Notes under the pieces: model-generated
Told to the model about the DNA's origin: nothing
The model's database searches: none
What the model saw: the letters and a program-made list of their open reading frames with translations, nothing else
Source of the DNA: Paracoccus sp. MC1862
Lineage (GTDB): Bacteria > Pseudomonadota > Alphaproteobacteria > Rhodobacterales > Rhodobacteraceae
DNA length: 64,000 bases
Assembly: GCF_016617715.1 (NCBI RefSeq)
Contig: NZ_CP067225.1
Coordinates: 1,054,001 to 1,118,000, forward strand
Direction of reading: 5' to 3'
Program-made: the position numbers and the translations under genes
Shown: one piece after another, positions 54,877 through 63,832 of the stretch
Position numbering within the stretch: the first letter of the stretch is position 1
How the letters are laid out: the number at the start of each line of letters is the position of its first letter

Positions 54877-54966
54877 TGGCGGACGGTGAGGGATTCGAAC
54901 CCTCGAGACGGTTCCCCGCCTACACACTTTCCAGGCGTGCGCCTTCGACCACTCGGCCAACCGTCC
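54877..54966 (-). tRNA. tRNA-Ser (anticodon GGA)
   Basis: 90-nt class II tRNA on the minus strand: acceptor GGACGGT / ACCGTCC, discriminator G, encoded CCA (54877-54879). Anticodon loop CCTGGAAAG (GGA, reads UCC/UCU), long variable arm, T loop TTCGAAT. Its 3' end borders the integrase side of the island. Confidence 0.95.
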
Positions 54967-55005
54967 GTTGGAAGGGCTTTAGCCCGGCCTCAAGCCCGCT
55001 GCAAG

Positions 55006-55632
55006 TCAGAGCTTAGAGATCCGGGTCTGCAGTTCCGCAAGCTGGCGCCGGATATCCTCGGCCTCGTCCTCGGACGCTGAACCAGAAGGACGAGCCTTGC
55101 CACGCACCCGGTCCGTGGCAGGAACGGGCAGGACCTCGCCCTCGTCGTCCTCACGGGAGGGGCCGCTTGAATTGCCGGTCCAGCCGCCCATCATCGCCTT
55201 CAGGAACAACTGCTGCTGGCGCTGCATCTCGGAGAAGCCCGGCATTGAGGCCATGGGATGCTGCAGCGTCGCAAGCTGCTCCATCATCTTGGACTGGCCG
55301 TGACGCAGCATCTCGAAGCTGACGGCAAGGAACTGCGGCACCACCGATTGCGCTTGGGCGGTGTAGCTGCGGACAAGGTCGGTCAGCAGGTCGACCGGCA
55401 GCACGTTCTCGCCCCGGCTTTCATGTTCGGCGATGATCTGCAGCAGATACTGGCGCGTCAGGTCATCGCCCGATCGCAGGTCGATGATCCGCACCTCGCG
55501 CCCGTCGCGGATCACCTGCGCGATCTCCTCCAGCGTGATGTAGTCGCTGGTTTCGGTGTTATACAGCCGCCGACTGGCATAGCGCTTGATCAGCAGCGGC
55601 TCAGGCTTCGACTTGGCGGCTTGGGCGGACAT
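55006..55632 (-). CDS. phaR: PHB synthesis repressor PhaR
   Basis: 208 residues. N-terminal PHB_acc_N DNA-binding domain (I-K-R-Y-A-S-R-R-L-Y-N-T-E-T-S-D-Y-I-T-L-E-E-I-A, residues 15-40) and the PHB_acc domain (D-L-L-T-D-L-V-R-S-Y-T), then an acidic C-terminus. PhaR binds free PHB and represses phaP and its own gene until polymer appears. Start 55632 is preferred because homologues begin there; an ATG at 55653 is possible. Downstream of phaP, with a terminator between. Confidence 0.9.
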   Translation of the reverse strand: MSAQAAKSKPEPLLIKRYASRRLYNTETSDYITLEEIAQVIRDGREVRIIDLRSGDDLTRQYLLQIIAEHESRGENVLPVDLLTDLVRSYTAQAQSVVPQFLAVSFEMLRHGQSKMMEQLATLQHPMASMPGFSEMQRQQQLFLKAMMGGWTGNSSGPSREDDEGEVLPVPATDRVRGKARPSGSASEDEAEDIRRQLAELQTRISKL

Positions 55633-55678
55633 GGGCACTTCGCTTTGATGCATCTGCAGCGATGATGGGATGCCATTC

Positions 55679-55690
55679 CTGCGATTGCAA
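55679..55690. promoter_or_regulatory. Imperfect PhaR-type site upstream of phaR
   Basis: CTGC-GATT-GCAA differs by one base from the CTGC-N3/4-GCAG consensus reported for Paracoccus PhaR. Located 47 bases before the phaR start; may mediate autoregulation. Confidence 0.38.
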
Positions 55691-55697
55691 AAGAAAA

Positions 55698-55722
55698 ACG
55701 CGCGCCGGGTCAGGGCGCGCGT
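55698..55722 (-). terminator. Terminator after phaP
   Basis: Stem ACGCGCGCC / GGCGCGCGT (9 bp, 7-base loop), followed on the minus strand by TTTTCTTTT. Ends phaP transcription before phaR. Confidence 0.82.
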
Positions 55723-55776
55723 CCGGTCATGTCAGCCGGGATGGGGCCGGTTGCCGGCGCGATCCCGCGGAAAGGC

Positions 55777-56262
55777 TCAGGCCTTGTCCTTGTTGATGCC
55801 GGGGTTCACCGAGCTGGTGGCGGCGTCCTGCGCCTGGCGGGCGACGTTCTGAAGGTTCGAGGTCGCGGTCTGCGCCATGCGCTGTGCGTCGGCCTGGACT
55901 TCCTTGCCGGCGTTCATCAGCAGATCGACGGTGTCCATCTGGACTTTCTTGGCGACCTCGGCATAGGCGGCCATGTGTTCGGCAGCCAGTTCGGCGGCGG
56001 CCGAGGCGAAGTCGGACATCGCCTTGGCATAGTCACCCGGCTGCTCTTTCGAGGTGGTCAGCTCGCCCATGCGCGACAGCGTGTCCTTGGCCCAGGCGGC
56101 CGAGATCTCGGTCGAACGCTCGGCGGCCTGCAGGGCGACGCGGGTCATCCGCTCGCTCAGCTGAGCCTGGGTCTTGAAGGCTTCGGACATCGACGAGGTG
56201 TCGACGGGGAAGTTCGCCATCATGTCCTGGAAGGTCTTGGTGAAGTCGGGGGTCTTGGCCAT
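55777..56262 (-). CDS. phaP: Phasin (PHB granule-associated protein)
   Basis: 161 residues, Ala/Gln-rich and helical: M-A-K-T-P-D-F-T-K-T-F-Q-D-M-M-A-N-F, many amphipathic heptads, ending N-K-D-K-A. Phasin family proteins coat PHB granules and set their size. GGAGAG 5 bases before the ATG. Its upstream region carries two perfect PhaR palindromes, consistent with the strong regulation of phasins. Confidence 0.9.
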   Translation of the reverse strand: MAKTPDFTKTFQDMMANFPVDTSSMSEAFKTQAQLSERMTRVALQAAERSTEISAAWAKDTLSRMGELTTSKEQPGDYAKAMSDFASAAAELAAEHMAAYAEVAKKVQMDTVDLLMNAGKEVQADAQRMAQTATSNLQNVARQAQDAATSSVNPGINKDKA

Positions 56263-56320
56263 CGGATCTCTCCTGGATGCGGTTATTGATCGGGTTCAGT
56301 AGCACTGCACATACAATAGA

Positions 56321-56335
56321 TGCTGCAGTGCAGCA
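56321..56335. promoter_or_regulatory. PhaR operator, distal copy
   Basis: TGCTGCAGTGCAGCA, palindromic around CTGC-AGT-GCAG, matching the CTGC-N3/4-GCAG PhaR consensus known from Paracoccus. 59 bases upstream of the phaP start codon. Confidence 0.8.
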
Positions 56336-56349
56336 TTTCAAGCGGTTTA

Positions 56350-56364
56350 TGCTGCACTGCAGCA
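56350..56364. promoter_or_regulatory. PhaR operator, second copy
   Basis: TGCTGCACTGCAGCA, CTGC-ACT-GCAG, centred 29 bases (about three helical turns) from the first copy, so two PhaR molecules could bind on one DNA face. Confidence 0.8.
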
Positions 56365-56454
56365 AAAAGTCTTCCGCTTGCGTGTTCCCGCATGGAATGC
56401 GGGGTCAGCGCGGGAGAGTCTGGCATCAGACCCTTTCGCGCTTCCCTTTCGCCG

Positions 56455-58875
56455 TCAGGCGGTCTCGTGCACGTAGGTTCCCGGTGCGGGCGCCAGCGAA
56501 AGCTGCGGGCTGCGCGCCGGAACCATCGGTCCGGCATGTTCGGCCAGCCATTCGCCCCAGTGGTTCCACCACGATCCGGGGGTGTAGGTCGCATGCTCGC
56601 GCCATTCCTCAGGCGTGCCGTCGAAACCTGCGTGCGACAGGTAGTGGCCATATTTGACCTTGCTCGGCGGGTTGATGATCCCGGCGATATGGCCCGATTC
56701 CGACAGGATGAAGGTCCGGTCCTCCGCGCCCATCTGCGCGATTCCCTTCCAGCTGTGCAGCCAGGGGGCGATGTGGTCGCCCTCGCAGGCAATGGCGCAA
56801 AGGGGGACCGTCACATCGGACAGGTCGACTTTATGGCCGAGAACCTCGAACCCGTCCCGGACCAGCGCGTTCTTCTGGCAGATTTCACGCAGATACTGCG
56901 TGACCATCGGACCGGGCAGGTTCGTTCCGTCCCCGTTCCAGTAGAGAAGATCGAAGGCAGGCGGCGTCTCGCCCAGCATGTAGCTGCGGATGGCGGGGCC
57001 CCAGATCAGGTCGTTGGCGCGCAGGAAGCTGAAGGTGCGCTGCATCAGCTTGGCCGACAGATAGCCCATGCGCTCCACCTCGCCCTCGATCCCGCCGACG
57101 AAGTCGTCCTGCAGGAAGGTGGTGAACTCGCCCTGATCCGAGAAGTCGGTCAGCGTGGTGAAGAAGGTGGCCGATTTCACCCGGTCGTCGCCGCGCTGCT
57201 TCATCACGCCCAGGGTGGTGGACAGCGTCGTGCCGCCGATGCAGTAGCCGACGGCGTTCAGCTGCGGCTCCTCCGTCAGTTCCAGCACCTTGTCGATCGT
57301 TTCGAGAAACGCGGCCACATAGTCGTCCATGGCCACGTCGGCAAAGCTGGAATCCGGGTTCTTCCAGGACAGGACGAACACCGTATGCCCCTGCTCGACC
57401 AGCCAGCGCAGCATGCTGTTCTGCGGCTTGAGATCAAGGATGTAGTATTTGTTGATCCAGGGCGGGAAGACCACGACCGGGGCCTTGTGCACCTGTCCGG
57501 TCGTCGGCGCGTACTGGATCAGCTCGTACATCCGGGTGCGGTGGACGACCTCGCCGGGCGTGGTGCCGATGTTCTCGCCCACGCGGAAGGCGCTGCGGTC
57601 GGCCAGCGAGACGATCATCTCGCCGCCGCTCGCCTCGATGTCGTGGACCAGGTTCTCCAGTCCGCGCACGAGGCTCTCGCCCTCGGTCTCGAGCGCCTTG
57701 ATCAGCGCGTCGGGGTTGGTCGCCAGAAAGTTGGTCGGCGCCAGCATGTCGATCATCTGCCGGGTGAACCAGTCCACGCGGCGGCGTTCGACATCGCTCT
57801 GGATGTCCAGGTCGGCGGCGGCCTTGCGGATCGCCTCGGCGTTGATCTGATACTGGCGCATGACGAAGCTGTAGAAGGGGTTCGTCTGCCACAGCGGGTT
57901 CTTGAAGCGGCGGTCCACCGGGCCGTCGCTTTCCGGCGCCTGGAAGCCCTGGACGAAGGCGCTCTGCGCATCGGCCACATGGCGCAGGGTGTCCCCCCAG
58001 TAGCGGACCTGCTGCTCGATCAGCCGCGCGGGCTGTTCGGTGGCGAGCTTCAGCCAGGCCTGCGCGACCGAGCCGTAAAGCTCGGGTCCCGGCACCTCGA
58101 CGCCCGGATGACGCATGGGCCGGCTGCTGGCGGCGCGCAGCAGGCGCTGGCTCAGGTTCTCGATACGGGAGATGTTCTCGGACAGCTTCTCGGAAAGGCC
58201 GGGCGCCAGCAGCGGATTCCCGAAGGCCGTCGCCGATGCCGGGGCGACCTCTGATGCCGATGCGACCTCCGGTGCCGGGGTGGTCTCCGGTGCCGGGGCG
58301 GCAGGCGGCGGCGCCTCGGGGCGGGGCGGCTCGGTGGCGGTTGCCGGCTGTGCGGGCAGCCCCTCGTCGGTGACGGTGACGGGTTCCTGCTCTGTCGCCG
58401 GCGTTACATCAGCAGCCGGCGTTGCAGGAGCTTCGCCCCGTCGCGCGGCTTGATCCTGCGGAGCCGCGGTCTTCTCCGCGCCCGCTTCGGCGTCAGCGAC
58501 CTCCGCCGCTTTCGCGGCCACCGCCGGTTCCGCCGCGTTTCCGGCGATCTTCCTCGGCCTTCCCCTCGGTCTGGATGCGGAAGCCGCCTCTGCCTTCGAC
58601 CCATCCGGGGCTGTTGCCTTTCGGCGTGTCCGCTTGCCCGCGGGCGGAGCCGAATCATTCTCGACAGCCGGCAAGGTGCCGGACATGATCGCGGCGACCG
58701 GATCTGGTTCCACCGACTCGCCGAGCGAAGGCGAATCCTGTTGAGTTGCCGCAACTACCTTTGGGCCAAGGGTTTCTGCAATTGCAGCATCAAGCCCTTG
58801 TTCCGGCTGACCTACCTCCACAGCCGAGGCTTTTTTCCCGCGACGCGACGCGACGTCCTCTCGTTTAATTGCCAT
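56455..58875 (-). CDS. phaC: Class I polyhydroxyalkanoate synthase with long N-terminal extension
   Basis: 806 residues against about 590-630 for usual class I synthases. The catalytic domain is complete: nucleophile C545 in G-Y-C-I-G-G, Asp in G-D-H-I-A-P-W and His in S-G-H-I-A-G. W-N-L-P-like W-W-N-H-W-G-E-W-L-A near the C-terminus. It polymerises 3-hydroxybutyryl-CoA on the granule surface. Residues 1 to about 225 are an Ala/Pro/Glu-rich low-complexity region with basic patches (R-R-G-K-K 11-15, K-R-T-R-R-K 81-86) and an AT-hook-like R-P-R-G-R-P-R-K (102-109). Divergent from phaZ over 98 bases. Confidence 0.9.
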   Translation of the reverse strand: MAIKREDVASRRGKKASAVEVGQPEQGLDAAIAETLGPKVVAATQQDSPSLGESVEPDPVAAIMSGTLPAVENDSAPPAGKRTRRKATAPDGSKAEAASASRPRGRPRKIAGNAAEPAVAAKAAEVADAEAGAEKTAAPQDQAARRGEAPATPAADVTPATEQEPVTVTDEGLPAQPATATEPPRPEAPPPAAPAPETTPAPEVASASEVAPASATAFGNPLLAPGLSEKLSENISRIENLSQRLLRAASSRPMRHPGVEVPGPELYGSVAQAWLKLATEQPARLIEQQVRYWGDTLRHVADAQSAFVQGFQAPESDGPVDRRFKNPLWQTNPFYSFVMRQYQINAEAIRKAAADLDIQSDVERRRVDWFTRQMIDMLAPTNFLATNPDALIKALETEGESLVRGLENLVHDIEASGGEMIVSLADRSAFRVGENIGTTPGEVVHRTRMYELIQYAPTTGQVHKAPVVVFPPWINKYYILDLKPQNSMLRWLVEQGHTVFVLSWKNPDSSFADVAMDDYVAAFLETIDKVLELTEEPQLNAVGYCIGGTTLSTTLGVMKQRGDDRVKSATFFTTLTDFSDQGEFTTFLQDDFVGGIEGEVERMGYLSAKLMQRTFSFLRANDLIWGPAIRSYMLGETPPAFDLLYWNGDGTNLPGPMVTQYLREICQKNALVRDGFEVLGHKVDLSDVTVPLCAIACEGDHIAPWLHSWKGIAQMGAEDRTFILSESGHIAGIINPPSKVKYGHYLSHAGFDGTPEEWREHATYTPGSWWNHWGEWLAEHAGPMVPARSPQLSLAPAPGTYVHETA
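58776..58787. promoter_or_regulatory. Perfect PhaR consensus inside phaC
   Basis: CTGC-AATT-GCAG, 89 bases inside the phaC coding region, encoding part of A-A-I-A-E. Could be an internal operator or a chance match within Ala codons. Confidence 0.35.
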
Positions 58876-58973
58876 GGCAATGGGTCCTCATCAGCACGAT
58901 TCGCATTAAGACTTGCTTGACGTAAGCCGTAAAGCAGGCATTACGCACCACAACTTTGAAGGAGTAACGGTCC

Positions 58974-60320
58974 ATGGTCTACAAGGGTATGCGCGGCATG
59001 TTGTCCTACGACGCCATGGAAACGCTTCGCAACACCAACGAGTGGATGGGCGCATCCGCGCGGGCCATGGCCTCCTATCCCCTGTTCGCCATGATCCCCA
59101 CTCCGATGTTCAAGGTGCTCAGCGCTTGGGGCCGGGTGACGGAACGCAGCTTTGCCCGGATGGTGATCAAGCCCGATTGGGACATCCCGCCGATCGCCGG
59201 CACCGAGGGCCAGGACCATCTGGTCTATGTCGAGCCGGTGGTGCGCCGCCCCTTCGGCAACCTTGTGCAATTCCGCGTGGCCCGGCGCGAACCGATGGCC
59301 CGCCGCGTCCTGCTGGTTGCGCCCATGTCGGGACATTACGCGACCCTTCTGCGTTCGACCGTCAACTCGCTGCTGCCCGATTGCGACGTCTGGGTGACCG
59401 ACTGGCAGAACGCGCGCGACATCCCGGTCAGCGAGGGCAAGTTCGATATCGAGGATTATACCGGCTATCTTGTCGATTTCATGAAGCATCTCGGACCGGA
59501 TCTTCATGTCGTCGCGGTTTGCCAGCCAGCGCCGCTGGCGCTGGCCGCGACCGCGATCCTGGCCGAGGACGAACCGGCTGCCCAACCCCGCACCCTGACC
59601 CTGATCGGCGGCCCCGTCGATCCCGACGCGGCGCTGACCGATGTCACCGACTTCGGCAACCGGGTGACGATGGGCCAGCTTGAACATGCCTTCATCCAGC
59701 AGGTCGGCTTCAAGTATCGGGGCGTCGGCCGCATGGTCTATCCCGGCCTCGCGCAGCTCGGCTCGTTCATCGCCATGAACGCCGAAACCCATGCCGCCGC
59801 CTTCCGCGACAAGATCATCGCCGAGGCGCGGGGCGAAGGCTCGATCAGCGACAAGCACAACAAGTTCTACGACGAATATCTCGCCGTGATGGACATGACG
59901 GCCGAGTTCTACCTGACCACGGTCGAACGCATCTTCAAGAATCTCGAGATCGCCCAGAACCGTTTCGTCGTCAAAGGACGGCAGGTGGACATCGGCAAGA
60001 TCAGGGATGTGGCGATCATGACCGTCGAGGGCGCGAACGATGATATCTCGGGCCCTGGCCAGTGCGTCGCCGCGATCAGGCTCTGCACCGGCGTTCCCGA
60101 CAACAAGAAGGCCCAGCATCTCGAACCCGGCGCGGGTCACTATGGCATCTTCGCGGGCAAGAGCTGGCGGATCAACATCCGCCCGATGGTGCTGGACTTC
60201 ATGGACGAGAACGGCATGACCCCCGACAAGAACCGGATCAAGCGCCTGCGTGGCATGACCGGCCCCGGCGACACCCGCACCCCCGGTCCCGAGGAACGCG
60301 ACAGCCGCATCGCCGTCTGA
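58974..60320 (+). CDS. phaZ: Intracellular PHB depolymerase
   Basis: 448 residues. Catalytic Cys183 in A-V-C-Q-P-A-P, the same position number as in Ralstonia PhaZa1; no signal peptide, so it acts on intracellular granules. G-H-Y-G-I-F carries the catalytic His. AAGGAG 9 bases before the ATG. Divergent from phaC, so synthesis and breakdown genes share a promoter region. Confidence 0.92.
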   Translation: MVYKGMRGMLSYDAMETLRNTNEWMGASARAMASYPLFAMIPTPMFKVLSAWGRVTERSFARMVIKPDWDIPPIAGTEGQDHLVYVEPVVRRPFGNLVQFRVARREPMARRVLLVAPMSGHYATLLRSTVNSLLPDCDVWVTDWQNARDIPVSEGKFDIEDYTGYLVDFMKHLGPDLHVVAVCQPAPLALAATAILAEDEPAAQPRTLTLIGGPVDPDAALTDVTDFGNRVTMGQLEHAFIQQVGFKYRGVGRMVYPGLAQLGSFIAMNAETHAAAFRDKIIAEARGEGSISDKHNKFYDEYLAVMDMTAEFYLTTVERIFKNLEIAQNRFVVKGRQVDIGKIRDVAIMTVEGANDDISGPGQCVAAIRLCTGVPDNKKAQHLEPGAGHYGIFAGKSWRINIRPMVLDFMDENGMTPDKNRIKRLRGMTGPGDTRTPGPEERDSRIAV

Positions 60321-60341
60321 CCGCTCCTCCCTTGCAAGTCC

Positions 60342-60374
60342 AAAGGCCCCGCCGCACCCGCGCGCGGGGCCTTT
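60342..60374 (+). terminator. Terminator after phaZ
   Basis: Stem AAAGGCCCCG / CGGGGCCTTT with a 13-base loop followed by CCCTTT, 21 bases after the phaZ stop. Confidence 0.72.
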
Positions 60375-60453
60375 CCCTTTGCGGAACCTCAGCCGTGCGG
60401 CGGGTGTTGGCCCTGCGACTGTCCGCGCCCATCCGGGGCGCAAAGGAGGATAC

Positions 60454-60927
60454 ATGACCGACAACCGCGACACCTTCTGGAAGCGCCTCGAAGGCATCAA
60501 CGCCGGGATGCTGGGGGCCGAGCCCGACTGGCGTCTGGTGCCGATGTCCCACTACCCGGAACCGGAAACCGCGACACTGTGGTTCATCACCGCCGACGGC
60601 ACCGACCTGGTCGAGGCCGTGGAAGATGGCGCGAAAAAGGCCGTCCATGCGGTGGGGGACGGCGACGGCCAGCTTTACGCCCGCATCGAAGGGCGGCTGG
60701 AACGGTCGAACGACGCGGCCAAGCTCGACGAGGTCTGGAACGCGGTCGCCTCAAGCTGGTTCGAGGGCGGCGAGCGCGACCCGGACGTGCGCCTTCTGAA
60801 GTTCACCATGTCCGAGGCCGAGGTCTGGACCACCGCCGGCCGCATCGGCTTCTTCTACGAGATCGCCAAGTCCAAGATCACCGGCGCCAAGCCCGACATG
60901 GGCGATCATTTCCAGGTCAGCTTCTGA
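60454..60927 (+). CDS. Pyridoxamine 5'-phosphate oxidase-fold protein (GSP26-like)
   Basis: 157 residues. W-F-I-T-A-D-G-T-D-L (flavin-binding strand), Y-A-R-I-E-G-R-L-E and V-W-T-T-A-G-R-I-G-F-F-Y: general-stress-protein-26 type FMN-binding split barrel. AAGGAGGA before the ATG at 60454. Probable flavoprotein of unknown role, often induced by stress in relatives. Confidence 0.78.
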   Translation: MTDNRDTFWKRLEGINAGMLGAEPDWRLVPMSHYPEPETATLWFITADGTDLVEAVEDGAKKAVHAVGDGDGQLYARIEGRLERSNDAAKLDEVWNAVASSWFEGGERDPDVRLLKFTMSEAEVWTTAGRIGFFYEIAKSKITGAKPDMGDHFQVSF

Positions 60928-60973
60928 CCCCTTCACGATGCTGCGCCCGGCCCTCGCGGCCGGTCGCTTGCGT

Positions 60974-61702
60974 TCAGCCCGCCAGTTCCGTCACCGCCTC
61001 GCGGATCATCCGCAACTCGCCCGGCCCGCTGAAACGATGGTCCGCGTCCTTCACCAGCATCAGCCGGATATCCGGCCCCTCGGCATGGGACAACAGCCGC
61101 AGCGCATCCTCTATCGGCACATCGGCATCCGCCGTCCCCTGCAGGAAGCGCACCGGCATCGGCAGCGCCAGCGGCTGCCCGAAGACGCTGTTCTCCGCCC
61201 CCTGATCGAACAGCCGCCGCGAGAAGACGTAATCCTCGCCATATTCACTCGGCCGGGTGATCCGCCCCTCGCGCACCAGAGCCTCGTGGTCCGCATCGGT
61301 GAACTCCGCCTGCATCCGCGCCGTGAAATCCGGCGCGGCGGCGATCGTCACCAGCCCCGCCCAGCGTTCCGGCCGCTCGCGCGCCAGCAGCAGCGCCAGC
61401 CACCCGCCCAGCGACGACCCCACCAGCACCTGCCGCCCCGGTGCCAGCGCGTCGATCACGTCCCGCGCATCCTTCAGCCAGTCGCCAACGCCGAACTCCT
61501 CGACGCGTCCCTCGCTGCTCCCGTGCCCCGACAGGTCGAAGCGCAGCATGGCGCGGCCCTGAGCCCGGCACCACGCCTCCAGATCGACCGCCTTGGTCCC
61601 GCCCATGTCCGACTTGAACCCGTGCAGGAACACGACGCCCGGTCCCTGCCCCTCAAGCCGCTCATAGGCCAGCCGCCGCCCCGATGCTGTCCGGTGAAAC
61701 AT
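60974..61702 (-). CDS. Alpha/beta hydrolase (ABHD10-like)
   Basis: 242 residues. V-V-F-L-H-G-F-K-S-D-M-G-G-T-K-A near the N-terminus, nucleophile G-S-S-L-G-G, L-R-F-D-L-S-G-H-G-S-S-E-G, and the C-terminal D-A-D-H-R-F-S-G. The K-S-D-M-G-G-T-K-A stretch is typical of bacterial relatives of ABHD10, an acyl-protein thioesterase/esterase. Convergent with the PNPOx gene. Confidence 0.8.
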   Translation of the reverse strand: MFHRTASGRRLAYERLEGQGPGVVFLHGFKSDMGGTKAVDLEAWCRAQGRAMLRFDLSGHGSSEGRVEEFGVGDWLKDARDVIDALAPGRQVLVGSSLGGWLALLLARERPERWAGLVTIAAAPDFTARMQAEFTDADHEALVREGRITRPSEYGEDYVFSRRLFDQGAENSVFGQPLALPMPVRFLQGTADADVPIEDALRLLSHAEGPDIRLMLVKDADHRFSGPGELRMIREAVTELAG

Positions 61703-61882
61703 GGCGCCACTCCTTCTTTCTTCTTTGTAGAAATATCCCACGGGGGCCCGGGGGCGTGAAGCCCCCGGACCGGCGGCGCCACCAAGGCCCGCATTGACAC
61801 GGCCCCCTGCCCGCGCCACACGGGCCCCCACATAACCCGCAACCGGGCGTTCCGTGGGCGCCGAACCGATTGGGAGGACGCG

Positions 61883-63832
61883 ATGTCCCAGATTTCTCTC
61901 ACCTTCCCCGATGGCAGCATCCGCGACTATCCCGCCGGCACCACCGCGGCCGAGGTCGCCGCATCCATCGCGCCCAGCCTTGCGAAGAACGCGATCAGCG
62001 CCAGCTTCTACGGCCGACACATCGACCTCGCCTGGCCGCTGACCCAAGGCGGCTCCATCGCCATCAACACCATGAAGGACGCAGCCCCCGCGCTGGAACT
62101 GATCCGCCATGACCTCGCCCATGTCATGGCCCGCGCGGTGCAGGAGCTCTGGCCCGACGTGAAGGTCACCATCGGCCCGGTCCGCGACTACGGCTGGTTC
62201 TACGACTTCGACCGCGAGGAACCCTTCACCCCCGACGACCTCGGCGCCATCGAGGCGAAGATGAAGCAGATCATCGCCGCCCGCGATCCCGTCCGCACCG
62301 AGGTCTGGGACCGCGCCCGCGCCATCGCCCATTACGAAGCGGCCGGAGAGCCCTTCAAGGTCGAGCTGATCCACCGCATCCCCGAAGGTCAGGACCTGCG
62401 GATGTATTGGCACGGCGACTGGCAGGACCTCTGCCGCGGCCCGCATCTGCAGCATACCGGCCAGCTTCCCGCCGACGCCTTCAAACTGACCCATGTCGCC
62501 GGTGCTTACTGGCTGGGCGACAACACACGCCCGATGCTGCAGCGCATCTACGGCGTGGCCTTCCGCAACCGCGACGAACTCAAGGCCCACATGACCATGC
62601 TGGAGGAGGCCGCCAAGCGCGACCACCGCAAGCTGGGACGAGAGATGGACCTGTTCCACATGCAGGAGGAAGCGCCGGGCCAGGTCTTCTGGCATCCGAA
62701 CGGCTGGAACATCTATGTCGCGCTGCAGGACTACATGCGCCGCCAGCAGCGGAAGGGCGGCTATGTCGAGGTGAACACCCCGCAGGTCGTGAACCGCAAG
62801 CTGTGGGAAGAATCCGGCCACTGGGAAAACTACAAGGAAAACATGTTCATCGTCGAGGTGGACGAGGACCACGCCCGCGAGAAGACCATCAACGCGCTGA
62901 AGCCGATGAACTGCCCCTGCCACGTTCAGGTGTTCAACGTCGGCCTGAAATCCTACCGCGACCTGCCCCTGCGCATGGCCGAGTTCGGGTCCTGCAACCG
63001 CTACGAGCCCTCTGGCGCGCTGCACGGCATCATGCGCGTGCGCGGCTTCACCCAGGACGACGCGCATATCTTCTGCACCGTGGCGCAGATCGAACTCGAA
63101 TCCCGCCGCTTCATCGAGTTCCTGTCGCGCGTCTATGCCGATCTCGGCTTCGACCAGTGGCGCATCAAGCTGTCCACCCGGCCCGAAAAGCGCATCGGCT
63201 CGGACGAAAGCTGGGACCATGCGGAAGCCGCGCTTGCCAATGCGGTGACGGCGGCGGGCCACGGCTACGAAATCTTTCCGGGCGAAGGCGCCTTCTACGG
63301 CCCCAAGCTGGAATTCGTGCTGACCGACGCCATCGGCCGCGACTGGCAATGCGGTACGCTGCAGGTGGACCCGAACCTGCCGGAACGGCTGGATGCGGAA
63401 TATGTCGGCGAGGACGGGCAGAAGCACCGCCCCATCATGCTGCACCGCGCCGTGCTGGGCAGCTTCGAGCGCTTCATCGGAATGCTGATCGAGAACTACG
63501 CGGGCAAGCTGCCTCTGTGGCTTGCGCCCCGGCAGGTGGTGGTGGCCTCCATCGTGTCGGACGCCGACGACTATGTGCGCGAGGTGGTCGAGGCGCTGAA
63601 ATCCGCCGGCCTGCGGGCCGAGGCCGATACTCGCAACGAGAAGATCAACTACAAGGTCCGTGAACACTCGCTGAAGAAGGTGCCCGTCATCATCGCCGTC
63701 GGGATGAAGGAGGTGGCAGAGCGCAGCGTCTCGATCCGCCGCCTCGACAGACAGGGTTCCGAATCAGCACTCCTTGATTCCGCATTGGAATCCCTGCGTA
63801 TCGAGGCCACTCCGCCCGACCTGCGTGACTGA
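61883..63832 (+). CDS. thrS: Threonyl-tRNA synthetase
   Basis: 649 residues. N-terminal TGS domain ([10 protein letters not shown], 1-62), editing domain with [10 protein letters not shown] and R-I-P-E-G-Q, catalytic domain with zinc-ligand C344 (N-C-P-C-H), motif 2 [10 protein letters not shown] and a C-terminal anticodon-binding domain. GGGAGG before the ATG. A -AdoMet- or T-box-type leader is not seen in the 180 bases upstream. Confidence 0.95.
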   Translation: MSQISLTFPDGSIRDYPAGTTAAEVAASIAPSLAKNAISASFYGRHIDLAWPLTQGGSIAINTMKDAAPALELIRHDLAHVMARAVQELWPDVKVTIGPVRDYGWFYDFDREEPFTPDDLGAIEAKMKQIIAARDPVRTEVWDRARAIAHYEAAGEPFKVELIHRIPEGQDLRMYWHGDWQDLCRGPHLQHTGQLPADAFKLTHVAGAYWLGDNTRPMLQRIYGVAFRNRDELKAHMTMLEEAAKRDHRKLGREMDLFHMQEEAPGQVFWHPNGWNIYVALQDYMRRQQRKGGYVEVNTPQVVNRKLWEESGHWENYKENMFIVEVDEDHAREKTINALKPMNCPCHVQVFNVGLKSYRDLPLRMAEFGSCNRYEPSGALHGIMRVRGFTQDDAHIFCTVAQIELESRRFIEFLSRVYADLGFDQWRIKLSTRPEKRIGSDESWDHAEAALANAVTAAGHGYEIFPGEGAFYGPKLEFVLTDAIGRDWQCGTLQVDPNLPERLDAEYVGEDGQKHRPIMLHRAVLGSFERFIGMLIENYAGKLPLWLAPRQVVVASIVSDADDYVREVVEALKSAGLRAEADTRNEKINYKVREHSLKKVPVIIAVGMKEVAERSVSIRRLDRQGSESALLDSALESLRIEATPPDLRD

